33,114 nucleotides of DNA from Streptomyces cahuitamycinicus (GCF_002891435.1 NZ_POUC01000038.1:1-33114), one strand, 5' to 3'. Counted from the stretch's first letter, positions 1 to 11,668 are shown. The notes: generated by a model not told the origin, from the letters alone. Program-made: numbers and translations.

Positions 1-243
1 CCCGGGAACGGTCCCCCCGTCCCCACCGCACAGCCGCGGCCGCTCGTGGTCGACGAACTGAGCGCGCGTGAGCGTGACGTGCTGCGCAGGCTGGCCGAGA
101 TGAGGTCGACGGAGGAGATCGCAACCGACCTCCACGTGTCGGTGAACACCGTGAAGACCCACCTCAAGAGCATCTACCGCAAGCTCGCGGTGAGCCGGCG
201 CGGCGACGCGGTCCGCCGCGCCCGCGAGGCGCGGATCCTGTGA
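1..243 (+). CDS. LuxR-family regulator, C-terminal DNA-binding end (5' truncated)
   Basis: The reading frame is open from the first base of the window and stops at TGA 241-243, so this is the tail of a longer gene. The visible part, about 65 residues after a proline-rich linker, is a complete LuxR/GerE helix-turn-helix: LSARERDVLRRLAEM, then STEEIATDLHVSVNTVKTHL, then the family-typical KSIYRKLAVSRRGDAV. Such domains bind promoter DNA, usually as dimers. The N-terminal sensor or ATPase part lies outside the window, so the signal cannot be inferred. The final segment (RREARIL-like) resembles the end of large LuxR or LuxR-type ATPase regulators of Streptomyces. The family call is secure; the target genes are unknown. 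Confidence 0.85.
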   Translation, partial: PGNGPPVPTAQPRPLVVDELSARERDVLRRLAEMRSTEEIATDLHVSVNTVKTHLKSIYRKLAVSRRGDAVRRAREARIL

Positions 244-494
244 CCGCGCGGCTGGGCCTGCCCCCCTTGCGCGGGGCGTGGCTCGGTCCCCGTCGCGCGC
301 GGGGCGCCGCTCGGCCGGCCCTACCCCTCACGGGGGGCGGGTGAGGCGCGGCTGCGGCACGCACGTACGCGAGCTCCGCGGGGCGCCCGCGGAGGTTCAC
401 CTGTGCCGGGTGAGGGCGCGCGGGCCGCCGAGGCGGACCATCACTGGGGAAGGGCGCGCCTCCCACTCTCGGGCCGCCCGCGGGAGAGCAGCTC

Positions 495-692
495 ATGCGC
501 TACGAGATCCGCATCGCCGGACAGATGTCGGAGACACTGGCCAAGGCCTTCCCGGAACTGGACCACGTGGTGGTGTCCGGGCAGACGCTGCTGTACGGCC
601 CGGTCGTGGACGAGGCCCACCTGTACGGTCTGCTGGCCCGTTTCCAGTCGCTGGGGCTCAGGGTCGTGGAGATGCGCCAGTTGCCGGAGTGA
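495..692 (+). CDS. Small conserved-type protein of unknown function (65 aa)
   Basis: A 65-residue protein starts at ATG 495 after a modest ribosome site (GGGAGAGCAG). It is acidic to neutral, has no signal peptide or membrane segment, and its composition fits a small alpha/beta protein: RYEIRIAG forms a likely first strand, followed by a helix (SETLAKAFPELD), a strand (HVVVSGQTLLYGPV), a helix (EAHLYGLLARFQSL) and a last strand (LRVVEMRQL). This beta-alpha-beta-beta-alpha-beta order is ferredoxin- or ACT-like, which is an inference from pattern only. It lies 251 bp after the LuxR gene and ends 5 bp before the convergent DUF2252 stop codon. The 251-bp gap holds only a weak inverted repeat (CCTCAC/GTGAGG, 326-346). 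I do not recognise a named family. Confidence 0.7.
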   Translation: MRYEIRIAGQMSETLAKAFPELDHVVVSGQTLLYGPVVDEAHLYGLLARFQSLGLRVVEMRQLPE

Positions 693-697
693 CCGGC

Positions 698-2107
698 TCA
701 CGGGGGCGCCGCGTGAACCCGGCCGGACCGGACGGCGGCGCCCAGTGCGGCGAAGTCCCGCTCGTTACGGTCGGCGTAGGACCGCGCGAACGCGGTGAGC
801 GCGCGATCGAAGCGGTTCCCGCCGCCGAGGTACGCCCCGATGGCCACGGGATCGCCCGAGCGGGCATGGGCCCTCGCCAGGCTCGCTCCGCACAGACCGG
901 CGAACAGCCGCAGCAGGTCCGGGTCCATTGTGTCCGGCCGTGCGATGCCCTTCCAGTCGCGCAGCTGACGTACGTAGAAGTCCCGTTCGTGTCCGTCGAG
1001 GCCCGTGGCGTGCGTCCAGCCGAGGAGGATGTCGCTGGTCGTCTGGATCAGCCGCTGGCCCGCCACCACGCGGCGTCCCTCGTTGTCGTAGCGGATGCCG
1101 TCGGTGTGGTCGGCGAGCACCGACGCCTGAGCCTCCTTGGCCTGCAACAGCAGCGGGTCGTCATCGTCCCGGCCGAGCAGGAGCACGATCCAGCAGCGGG
1201 TGCCGACGCTGCCGACGCCCACCACCTTGCGGGCGATGTCTACCAGCCGGAAGCGACGCAGCAGGTGCCGGCGCTCGGACGACAGGGTCCGCACGTATCC
1301 CTCCAGGACGGCGCGCAGCTCCTTCTCCTGCCCGTGCGGCGCGGAGTCGTCCACCAGGTCGCGCAGCGGAGTGATCAAGGGCGGGTCGGGGGCGATCCGC
1401 CGGCCTTCGTCCGTGACCCGGGTGAGTTTCTCGAAGGCCTGGAGGTGGGTGCGGGTCCTGGCCTTCGCCGTCGCCTCGTCGGTACGGCGCCTGGCCTCCT
1501 TGGTCATCGACGCGGCCATCAGTTCCCGCAGCCGGTCGGCGTCGTCCTGCGCGTACCAGATGTCCAGGGTGCGCATGCCCGCGAACTCCCGCATCCGCTG
1601 CCGGTAGGCCCGCACGCACGTCTCCACGACCCGGTTCTGCTCCTCGGCCTCGAAACCGTTGGCCCGGCCCGCGATGGCGAAACTGGCCGCGAGCCGCTTG
1701 ACATCCCATTCGAACGGTCCGGCCAGGGTCTCGTCGAAGTCGTTGACGTCGAACACCAGATGGCGTTCCGGCGAGGCCAGCAGCCGGAAGTTCAGCAGAT
1801 GGGCGTCGCCGCAGAGCTGCACCCGCAGTCCGGTGTCCGCGACGGCCCCGAGGTCCGCCGCCATGATGGCCGCCGCGCCCCGGTAGAAGCGGAATGGGGA
1901 CTCCAGCATCCGGGCGTAGCGGATCGGCACCAACTCCGGTATGCGGGTGGCTGACTGACGTTCCACCACTTCGACCGGGTCGAAGCGCTGCGGCCCCGCG
2001 TCGAAGTAGCCGTGGGACGAGCGGGGGACGTGCCGTCGCACGTTCCGGCCCTCGGCCGCCCGTTCGGCCGGCGACAGGAAGGTCGTGAGGGGGCCCGGTA
2101 CGGTCAT
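698..2107 (-). CDS. DUF2252 family protein
   Basis: A 469-residue cytoplasmic protein with the hallmarks of DUF2252: an N-terminal R-x-P-x-L-V-P-I-R-Y-x-R-M segment (about 56-68), then CGDAHLLNFR (about 99-108), then VFDVNDFDE (about 118-126). The GDxHxxN and DxNDFDE pair recalls the catalytic and metal-binding loops of aminoglycoside-phosphotransferase-like kinases, and the family is thought to be kinase-fold related; no substrate is established to my knowledge. The C-terminal part (RDFYVRQLRDWKG, then CGASLARAHARSGD) is also family-typical. The gene starts 3 bp after the stop codon of the potassium channel gene, so the two are almost certainly cotranscribed and perhaps translationally coupled. 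Family call sure, function open. Confidence 0.88.
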   Translation of the reverse strand: MTVPGPLTTFLSPAERAAEGRNVRRHVPRSSHGYFDAGPQRFDPVEVVERQSATRIPELVPIRYARMLESPFRFYRGAAAIMAADLGAVADTGLRVQLCGDAHLLNFRLLASPERHLVFDVNDFDETLAGPFEWDVKRLAASFAIAGRANGFEAEEQNRVVETCVRAYRQRMREFAGMRTLDIWYAQDDADRLRELMAASMTKEARRRTDEATAKARTRTHLQAFEKLTRVTDEGRRIAPDPPLITPLRDLVDDSAPHGQEKELRAVLEGYVRTLSSERRHLLRRFRLVDIARKVVGVGSVGTRCWIVLLLGRDDDDPLLLQAKEAQASVLADHTDGIRYDNEGRRVVAGQRLIQTTSDILLGWTHATGLDGHERDFYVRQLRDWKGIARPDTMDPDLLRLFAGLCGASLARAHARSGDPVAIGAYLGGGNRFDRALTAFARSYADRNERDFAALGAAVRSGRVHAAPP

Positions 2108-2110
2108 GGC

Positions 2111-2755
2111 TCAGTCCTCCGGCCGCGGGGTGAGGTCGTCCGAGGGCTCCCGTCCCCGACGGCGCAGGCCCGCCTGTACGGCACCGGCGAGAATCCGTGC
2201 GGCGACGCCCACCAGCAGCAGTCCGCCCGCCATCTGCACCATCGTCAGTACGCGTCCGGTCTGGGAACGGGCGGCGATGTCCCCGTACCCGACCGTGGTG
2301 AACGTGGTGAGCGTGAAGTACAGGGAGTCGGTCTTGGTCAGCGGTTCGCTGAAGGAACCCGGGGCGGAGTGCTCCAGGAGGTAGTAGGTGCCCGCGAAGA
2401 GCAGGAGGAAGAGGACCAGTGTGGCGGCCAGGGCCTCGACGGCCTTCAGCCGCGGGTAGGGCGAGTACGCGATGGCCCGGACCTCCCACCAGAAGACCAC
2501 GAGGCAGAGCAGCAGGCCGCCGGCGAGCAGTGCCGAGGTGCCGGTCGTGCTCCGCCCGTCCAGAGGCAGCACGTAGTAGACGGTGACGAGACCGGTCGCG
2601 ATGAGCACCGCACGCGCGAGGACCGCGGCCCTCGCGCGTCGCCGCGGACCGTGCGGTCGCCGACGCCGCTCTCGCTCCTGGTCCTGCTCCTGGTCCTGGT
2701 CCTGCTTCTGCCGGAGCCGGGCGGGCGTGGCCCGGGCCATCGCTGGATCGTTCAT
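2111..2755 (-). CDS. Two-pore-segment-type potassium channel (Ion_trans_2)
   Basis: A 214-residue membrane protein. After a very charged, low-complexity N-terminus (Q/D/E then R-rich, residues 16-43) come four hydrophobic segments at about 44-65, 73-94, 107-127 and 170-195. Between the last two lies a pore helix and the potassium selectivity filter TTVGYGD (153-159). The arrangement (two extra helices plus a TM-pore-TM module) matches small bacterial K+ channels. No RCK/TrkA-N ligand-binding domain follows, so gating is not evident. The start at ATG 2755 has AGGAG some 13 bases upstream, which is far; ATG 2740 is an alternative. It is the first gene of a two-gene unit with DUF2252. Potassium selectivity is family knowledge based on the intact filter. 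Confidence 0.9.
   Translation of the reverse strand: MNDPAMARATPARLRQKQDQDQEQDQERERRRRPHGPRRRARAAVLARAVLIATGLVTVYYVLPLDGRSTTGTSALLAGGLLLCLVVFWWEVRAIAYSPYPRLKAVEALAATLVLFLLLFAGTYYLLEHSAPGSFSEPLTKTDSLYFTLTTFTTVGYGDIAARSQTGRVLTMVQMAGGLLLVGVAARILAGAVQAGLRRRGREPSDDLTPRPED
2676..2711. repeat. Six-unit hexanucleotide tandem repeat within the K+ channel gene
   Basis: Six consecutive units of TCCTGG, TCCTGC or TTCTGC run here. On the coding (minus) strand they read as alternating Gln, Asp and Glu codons in the cytoplasmic N-terminus of the channel. Because the unit is two codons long, gain or loss of a unit would change only the length of the charged tail and not the frame. Confidence 0.75.
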
Positions 2756-2902
2756 CTCGATTCTCGTGCTCCTGCGCCGACATGGGGTGTCACCACCTCA
2801 CCACCTCACCGCGGTGGCGCCGGGGACGGATCACCCACCAGGGGTGACCCGGCGGCAGGTGGCGCAGGCGACGCTGCTCGGCAGCGGCGTTCCCACCCGG
2901 GC

Positions 2903-2974
2903 GTACCGGAGGACCGGCAGACCGGCGAACTGGCGAACCGGCGAACCGGCAGACCGGAGGACCGGAGGATCGCC
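2903..2974. repeat. Degenerate 8-bp tandem repeat (about nine units), noncoding
   Basis: The 455-bp gap between the K+ channel start and the next plus-strand gene contains nine successive 8-mers of the form RRACCGGM (GTACCGGA, GGACCGGC, AGACCGGC, GAACTGGC, GAACCGGC twice, AGACCGGA, GGACCGGA, GGATCGCC). The unit length is not a multiple of three and no credible gene crosses it. It could be a protein-binding array upstream of the channel operon or slipped-strand expansion. The rest of the gap shows only the inverted repeat at 3113-3131. Confidence 0.75.
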
Positions 2975-3112
2975 GGTGAGGAGGAGCGGCTCGTGCTCGC
3001 CCCGGCGGGCCACGCCGCTCGGATCGTCCGCCGCCGTTACGCACAGCCCACCGGGAACGCCTGAGCCGGCGGGCCGGGAAACGCCCCGTTCCTCCCCCGC
3101 GGCGGCCGCACG

Positions 3113-3131
3113 ATCACCCGCTCCGGGTGAT
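3113..3131. promoter_or_regulatory. Inverted repeat upstream of the PLDc_N/SHOCT gene
   Basis: Perfect 8-bp arms ATCACCCG and CGGGTGAT flank a three-base loop, 80 bp before ATG 3211. It is either an operator or a hairpin in the 5' leader. No T-tract follows, so a terminator role is less likely. Confidence 0.4.
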
Positions 3132-3210
3132 GCGGCGCGGTGCGGATCGCGAGCAGGCTGACAGCGGCACGCAACGGCTGCCGGGCGGGTGCCCGGGACG
3201 GAGGGGTGAC

Positions 3211-3678
3211 ATGAGTGCGCAGACCTACCTGGCGTACGACTTTCCGCTGCTGAGCGCCTTCTGGGCGATGCTGTGGTTCTTCCTGTGGATCATGTGGTTC
3301 GTGCTGCTCTTCCGGATCGTCTTCGACATCTTCCGCGACGACTCACTGAGCGGCGCGGCCAAGACGGGCTGGCTGGTGTTCTGCATCGTCCTGCCCTTCC
3401 TCGGGGTGTTCGTCTACGTCATCGCCCGCGGCAAGAACATGGGACGCAGGGAGATCTCACACGCCCGCGAGCAGCAGGAGGCCATGGACAGCTACATACG
3501 GCAGACCGCCAGGGGCGGCGACGACCGGCCGAGCAGCGTCGACGAACTCGCCAGGCTGTCCGAGATCCGCGCCCGCGGTGACATCACGAACGAGGAGTTC
3601 CGCAAGGCCAAGCACCTGGTCCTGAGCGGCTCCGGCTCGTCGGCACCCCCGCCGTCCGCCACCTCCTCCGGTCGCTGA
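3211..3678 (+). CDS. Small membrane protein with PLDc_N-type and SHOCT domains
   Basis: A 155-residue protein. I place the start at ATG 3211, which has GGAGGGG 5-9 bases upstream; an in-frame ATG at 3127 lacks a ribosome site. Residues about 14-40 (FWAMLWFFLWIMWFVLLFRIV) and 53-75 (GWLVFCIVLPFLGVFVYVIARG) form two membrane helices of the phospholipase D nuclease N-terminal (PLDc_N) type, which is a membrane hairpin without catalytic residues. The C-terminal part (LARLSEIRARGDITNEEFRKAKHLVL) is a SHOCT short helical domain, often found at the end of membrane or secreted proteins and thought to mediate oligomerisation. It is followed after 32 bp by another small membrane protein, so the two may form an operon. 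Function unknown. Confidence 0.88.
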   Translation: MSAQTYLAYDFPLLSAFWAMLWFFLWIMWFVLLFRIVFDIFRDDSLSGAAKTGWLVFCIVLPFLGVFVYVIARGKNMGRREISHAREQQEAMDSYIRQTARGGDDRPSSVDELARLSEIRARGDITNEEFRKAKHLVLSGSGSSAPPPSATSSGR

Positions 3679-3710
3679 CCGCGCCGGACGCAGCAGAAAC
3701 GAGGCAGCTC

Positions 3711-4127
3711 ATGACCGCCACACACCCAACGCACGGGCACCGGACGGCGAAGCACGGCCTGGCCACCGGCATGATGGTCTTCGCGGCCGTCATGCTCATG
3801 ATTACCGGGATTCTCGCCGTGATGCGCGGCATCGCGGCCATCGCCGAGGACGAGGTCTTCGTCTCGACCCCCAACTACGTCTTCGCGTTCGACCTCACCG
3901 GCTGGGGCTGGATCCACCTCGCCCTGGGTGTGGTCGCCGTGCTCGTCAGCATGGGTCTGTTCCAGGGGTCGGGCTGGGCGCGCGTCATCGGCGTGGGCAT
4001 CGCCGGACTCGTCATCATCGCCAACTTCCTCTCCCTGCCGGCCTACCCGGTCTGGTCCGTGGTCGTGATCGCGATGTCCGCGTTCATCATCTGGGCCCTG
4101 TGCACCCCACGCAGGGGTGACGCCTGA
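3711..4127 (+). CDS. Four-helix integral membrane protein, DUF7144-like
   Basis: A 138-residue protein with a His-rich, polar N-terminus (residues 1-18) and four predicted membrane helices at about 20-42, 70-85, 89-108 and 113-131. The segment FDLTGWGWIHLALGVV between helices 1 and 2 and the GSGWARVIGV turn between helices 2 and 3 match the DUF7144/DoxX-unlike small membrane family common in actinomycetes. Start ATG 3711 follows GAGGCAG. It sits 32 bp downstream of the PLDc_N/SHOCT gene and converges on the phosphatase gene. No transport or enzymatic motif is visible. The family name is from memory; the membrane call is firm. Confidence 0.82.
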   Translation: MTATHPTHGHRTAKHGLATGMMVFAAVMLMITGILAVMRGIAAIAEDEVFVSTPNYVFAFDLTGWGWIHLALGVVAVLVSMGLFQGSGWARVIGVGIAGLVIIANFLSLPAYPVWSVVVIAMSAFIIWALCTPRRGDA

Positions 4128-4142
4128 GCCGTCGCGTCAGGC
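4122..4142. terminator. Possible short bidirectional hairpin over two convergent stop codons
   Basis: GCCTGA (4122-4127) pairs with TCAGGC (4137-4142) around a nine-base loop. Each arm includes the stop codon of one of the two convergent genes. The stem is short, so this is a weak terminator candidate at best. Confidence 0.3.
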
Positions 4143-6182
4143 CCGTGTGCGGACCAGCAGCAGGGCCACGTCGTCGTCCGGTTCGGGACTCAGTGCGCTG
4201 AGCAGACTGTCGCTCGCGCGCTGCAGGCTGGACCCCGTGTTCCGGAGCAGGCGGGTCAGCGTGTCGAGGCCGGTGTCGATCGGCTCCGCCCGGTTCTCGA
4301 CCAGCCCGTCCGTGTAGAGGGCGAGCAGGGAGCCCGGGGCGAGGTCCACCTCCAGCGTGCCGAACGCCACGCCGCCGACCCCGAGCGGCACACCGCTCGG
4401 CACGTCGAGGAGCTTCGCGCTCCCGTCCGTCCCGGCGAGCACCGGCGGCAGATGCCCGGCGCTGGACAGCTCGCAGGTGCCGCGCTCCAGGTCGCACACC
4501 GCGTACACACACGTGGCGATGGCGTCGCCGAGCGAGCCGGCGATGTCGTCGAGGTGGCGCAGCAGCTCGGCCGGCGGCAGGTCCAGCCGGGCCAGCGCCC
4601 GCGTCGCCGTGCTCAGCTGCCCCATGATCGCAGCGGCCTGGACGCCCTTGCCCATGACGTCCCCGACGACCAGCGCGGTGCGCCGCGGGCCCAGCGGCAG
4701 GACGTCGTACCAGTCGCCGCCGACCTCACTGAGGGCCGGGCGGTAGCGGGCGGCGATGTCCAGCCCCTCCCGCTCGGCGGGCGTGCTCGGCAGCAGGCTG
4801 CGCTGCAGGGTCAGGGCGGTGCCGCGCTCGCGGCCGTAGAGGCGGGCGTTGTCTATGCAGATCGCGGCCCGGGCGGCGAGTTCGGAGGCGAGCACCTGGT
4901 CCCGGTCGTCGAAGGGGCGCTCGTTGACCGTGCGGTACAGGGAGAGCGTGCCGAGCACCTTGCCCCGGGCCACCAGGGGCAGCGCCAGGTAGGAGTGGGC
5001 ACCGGCCTCGTGCAGGGCCAGGGCGGCCCGTGAGTCCCGGGCCAGACGCCGCAGCATCTTGCCGTCCACGCGCTCGATCAGGACCGGGCGGGCGCTGCGT
5101 ACGCACTGTGTGATGACCCGCGACGAGCCGTACGTGGCCAGCTCGCCCACCGGGTCGGCGGCGTGGATGGCGTCGGTGGGGTAGCCGGCCGCGACGGCCA
5201 GCGCCCGGAACTCGGCCGGGGCGCCGCCCGACACGGGCGTGATGGTGCCGCTGGCCACGACCGACTCCAGGACGTCCACGGCGGCCAGGTCCGCGAGGTG
5301 CGGAACGACCACACCGGCCAGCTCCCGGGCGGTCTGCTGGAGGTCCAGCGTGGTGCCGATCTTCATACCCGCGTCGGCGATCACCGACAGGTGCTGGCGC
5401 GCCTGCGCGACCTCCGCCGCGGCCTGCTGGCGCTCGGTGACGTCCAGCACGGCCATCGCGAGCCCGAGCACCCGGCCGTCGGTGTCCTCGATGCGGTGGT
5501 ACGACTCCGAGTAGGCGCGCTCCTGGACGTCCGCAGCCGTACGGCCGACGGTCTGCTGGTCGAGCAGGGGTCTGCCGGTCTCCAGGACGTGCCGCATCCG
5601 AGTCTCGATGGTCGCCACGTCCAGACCCGGCAGCACCTCACCCAGGCGGCGCCCCAGCACGGCTTCCTCGGGCATGCCGTTGATCCGCTCCAGCGCGGGA
5701 TTGACCCCGACCCAGCGCAGGTCGTTGTCGAAGACGGCGATGCCGAGCGGCGTCTGGTTGACGAGGCTGTGCGAGAGGGCGAGGTCGCGCTCCACCTGCC
5801 GTACGGTCGTCGCGTCCGTGGCGAGTCCCAGCAGGTGGGGCTGCCCCTCGGGGTCGAGGAGGCGCATCGTACGGAACTCCACGGCGCGTTCCGTGCCGTC
5901 GCTGTGCCGCAGCGGGAAGACACCGGCCCACCGGGCCCCTGTGCTGACCTGGGCGAAGAGCTCCCTGCCGCGGGGCCGGTTCTCGGGGGAGATCAGGAGG
6001 GTGTCGGCGCGCTGCCGCAGCGCCTCCGCAGCGGTCCAGCCGAGCAGGTGTTCGATCTCGGGGCTCCACAACGCGATGCGCCCGCCCGCGTCCAGGACCA
6101 CCGCCGCGACCTTCAGCAGATCCAGCAACCCGCCGGGCGCGGCCGTGACGGCGTCGCGGTCCGAGGTCGCATACCCGTTCAT
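4137..6182 (-). CDS. PAS-PAS-GAF-PP2C (SpoIIE-type) serine phosphatase
   Basis: A 681-residue cytoplasmic signalling protein. In order: a PAS domain (about 17-130, with LLGWTAAEAL), a second PAS domain (about 140-255, with VNPALERINGMPEEAVLG), a GAF domain (about 285-440, ending in the conserved FDDRDQVLASELAARAAICIDNARLY), and a PP2C/SpoIIE phosphatase domain (about 465-680). Metal-binding signatures are intact: VGGDWYDV, VGDVMGKG, YTDGLVE and a terminal DDDVALLLV. No histidine-kinase-like ATPase domain is attached, unlike many Streptomyces relatives, so it should only dephosphorylate. Such enzymes commonly act on anti-anti-sigma factors in sigma-B-like partner switching; none is encoded here. 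A strong ribosome site (GGAAGGAG) precedes ATG 6182. It is divergent from the hydrolase. Confidence 0.93.
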   Translation of the reverse strand: MNGYATSDRDAVTAAPGGLLDLLKVAAVVLDAGGRIALWSPEIEHLLGWTAAEALRQRADTLLISPENRPRGRELFAQVSTGARWAGVFPLRHSDGTERAVEFRTMRLLDPEGQPHLLGLATDATTVRQVERDLALSHSLVNQTPLGIAVFDNDLRWVGVNPALERINGMPEEAVLGRRLGEVLPGLDVATIETRMRHVLETGRPLLDQQTVGRTAADVQERAYSESYHRIEDTDGRVLGLAMAVLDVTERQQAAAEVAQARQHLSVIADAGMKIGTTLDLQQTARELAGVVVPHLADLAAVDVLESVVASGTITPVSGGAPAEFRALAVAAGYPTDAIHAADPVGELATYGSSRVITQCVRSARPVLIERVDGKMLRRLARDSRAALALHEAGAHSYLALPLVARGKVLGTLSLYRTVNERPFDDRDQVLASELAARAAICIDNARLYGRERGTALTLQRSLLPSTPAEREGLDIAARYRPALSEVGGDWYDVLPLGPRRTALVVGDVMGKGVQAAAIMGQLSTATRALARLDLPPAELLRHLDDIAGSLGDAIATCVYAVCDLERGTCELSSAGHLPPVLAGTDGSAKLLDVPSGVPLGVGGVAFGTLEVDLAPGSLLALYTDGLVENRAEPIDTGLDTLTRLLRNTGSSLQRASDSLLSALSPEPDDDVALLLVRTRA

Positions 6183-6334
6183 GCGAGCCGCTCCTTCCGG
6201 CGCGGCAAAGGTACCGCCATGATCTGTTGCTCTGGCTGTCCGATGAGGTCACATTACGGTCGGAGGAGCGGCACTGTCGCGCCGAAATGACAAAAAACCG
6301 CGGGTGGGTGCTCGTGGCGGGAGGGAGCGGCATC

Positions 6335-7165
6335 GTGGACGACTGGACGCTGCGGGAGAGCCTTGACACCGGGTCGGGGACCGTGCGCTGGGACCGGCTC
6401 GGCGACCCCGGCGGAGGGCCGGTGGTGCTGCTGCACGGGACGCCCTTCTCCTCGTACGTGTGGCACGAGGTCGCGCCCGCCCTGGCCGCCGCCGGGTACC
6501 GCGTGCACGTGTGGGACATGGCGGGCTACGGCGCCTCCGGCATGCACGCCGGACAGGACGTCTCACTGGGCGCCCAGGGCCGGATCTTCGCCGGGCTGCT
6601 GGCGCACTGGGGACTTCAGGAGCCGGCGGTCGTCGCGCACGACTTCGGGGGATGCGTGGCCCTGCGCGCCCATCTGCTGCACGGGGCCCGCTACCGGCGG
6701 CTCGCGCTGATCGACCCGGTGGCGCTGAAGCCCTGGGGCTCCCCCTTCTTCCGGCTGGTCGGGGAACACAGCCAGGTCTTCGAGCAGCTCCCGGCGGCAC
6801 TGCACGAGGCCCTGGTGCGCGAGTACGTCTCCTCCGCGAGCCACCTCGGACTGCGTCCCGCCGCCCTCGACGCCCTGGTCGGGCCCTGGACGGGGGAGGA
6901 GGGCCAGGCCGCCTTCTACCGGCAGATCGCGCAGGCCGACCAGCGCTACACCGACGAGATCCAGCCGCTCTACCCGACGATCGACCTGCCCGTCACGGTG
7001 TGCTGGGGCACCGAGGACACCTGGATCCCGTTCGCCAGGGGGCGGGAACTCGCCGCCCTGATCCCGGGAGCCCGGCTGGTGCCCGTCCCGGAGGCCGGTC
7101 ATCTCGTCCCGCTGGACGTGCCCGCCCGGCTGACGGGCGAGTTGCTGATGTTCCTCGCGTCCTGA
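6335..7165 (+). CDS. Alpha/beta hydrolase with aspartate nucleophile (epoxide hydrolase/dehalogenase-like)
   Basis: A 276-residue soluble hydrolase. I choose GTG 6335 because GGGAGGGAG lies 7-15 bases upstream; ATG 6287 has no ribosome site close by. Features: oxyanion loop HGTPFSSYVW (about 34-43), nucleophile elbow VVAHDFGG with Asp103 where esterases have serine, a later acid in WGTEDTWIP, and the catalytic histidine in PEAGHLVPLD near the end. The Asp elbow and HGxPxSSYxW loop are those of epoxide hydrolases, haloalkane or haloacetate dehalogenases; the halide-stabilising Asn after HG is Thr here, which argues against a classical haloalkane dehalogenase. No signal peptide. It stands alone, divergent from the phosphatase. 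The substrate cannot be told. Confidence 0.85.
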   Translation: MDDWTLRESLDTGSGTVRWDRLGDPGGGPVVLLHGTPFSSYVWHEVAPALAAAGYRVHVWDMAGYGASGMHAGQDVSLGAQGRIFAGLLAHWGLQEPAVVAHDFGGCVALRAHLLHGARYRRLALIDPVALKPWGSPFFRLVGEHSQVFEQLPAALHEALVREYVSSASHLGLRPAALDALVGPWTGEEGQAAFYRQIAQADQRYTDEIQPLYPTIDLPVTVCWGTEDTWIPFARGRELAALIPGARLVPVPEAGHLVPLDVPARLTGELLMFLAS

Positions 7166-7218
7166 ACGCCGCCCGACCCCGGAGATCCACCAGGACCGCA
7201 CAAAGTCCGACGGGATCA

Positions 7219-11285
<4,067 letters not shown>

Positions 11286-11293
11286 ACCGTGTC

Positions 11294-11323
11294 AGCGGCG
11301 CCGCCTCAGCCGGCGGCGTCGCT
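11294..11323. terminator. Bidirectional terminator between the beta-galactosidase and ArsR genes
   Basis: AGCGGCGCCGCC and GGCGGCGTCGCT form a 12-bp stem with one mismatch around a six-base loop. It follows the beta-galactosidase stop by 8 bp and overlaps the last codons of the convergent regulator gene, so it can serve both directions. There is no T-tract, as is usual in Streptomyces. Confidence 0.6.
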
Positions 11324-11668
11324 GATGCCCAGCCGCAGATGCTCCACGTGGTACACGGCCTGGTCGAGCAGCTCGGCGACATGGTGGTCGTGCAGCGCGT
11401 ACACCACCGAACGGCCCCGCCGCTCGCCCACGACCAGACCCAGATTGCGCAGCAGCCGCAGCTGGTGCGAGCAGGCCGACTGCTCCATGCCCACCTCGGC
11501 GGCCAACTCCGTGGCCGGCAGCGGGCCTTCGCGCAGCCGCGCCAGGATCAGCAGCCGGGAGGGTGTGGACAGGGCCTGGAGCGTGGTGGCGACCTTCGCG
11601 ACGTTGTCCGCGTCCAGGCGTACGCGCTCGCCGGCGTCCTGCGCGGGAGTGACGGCTCCATGACCCAT
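11306..11668 (-). CDS. ArsR/SmtB-family metal sensor, NmtR-like (Ni/Co)
   Basis: A 120-residue winged-helix repressor. The core STPSRLLILARLREGPLP, then ELAAEVGMEQSACSHQLRLL (recognition helix), then a wing (GERRGRSVVYAL), is canonical. It is very close to Mycobacterium tuberculosis NmtR as I remember it: the N-terminal MGHG and the alpha-5 ligands line up, Asp94, His96, His107 and His110 here for Asp91, His93, His104 and His107 there. His109 of NmtR is Arg112 here. NmtR senses nickel and cobalt and releases an efflux-pump promoter when metal binds. No P-type ATPase or CDF exporter lies in the window, so its target is elsewhere or the neighbouring divergent gene. A palindrome sits 35-46 bp upstream. 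Confidence 0.88.
   Translation of the reverse strand: MGHGAVTPAQDAGERVRLDADNVAKVATTLQALSTPSRLLILARLREGPLPATELAAEVGMEQSACSHQLRLLRNLGLVVGERRGRSVVYALHDHHVAELLDQAVYHVEHLRLGISDAAG

Noticed and set aside
278..1954. Long open frame on the plus strand opposite the DUF2252 gene
   Set aside because: It is an antisense shadow of high-GC coding sequence; no domain, ribosome site or sensible composition, while the minus strand encodes a recognised family.
2903..2974. CRISPR array
   Set aside because: The repeat unit is 8 bp with no spacers and no cas genes nearby.
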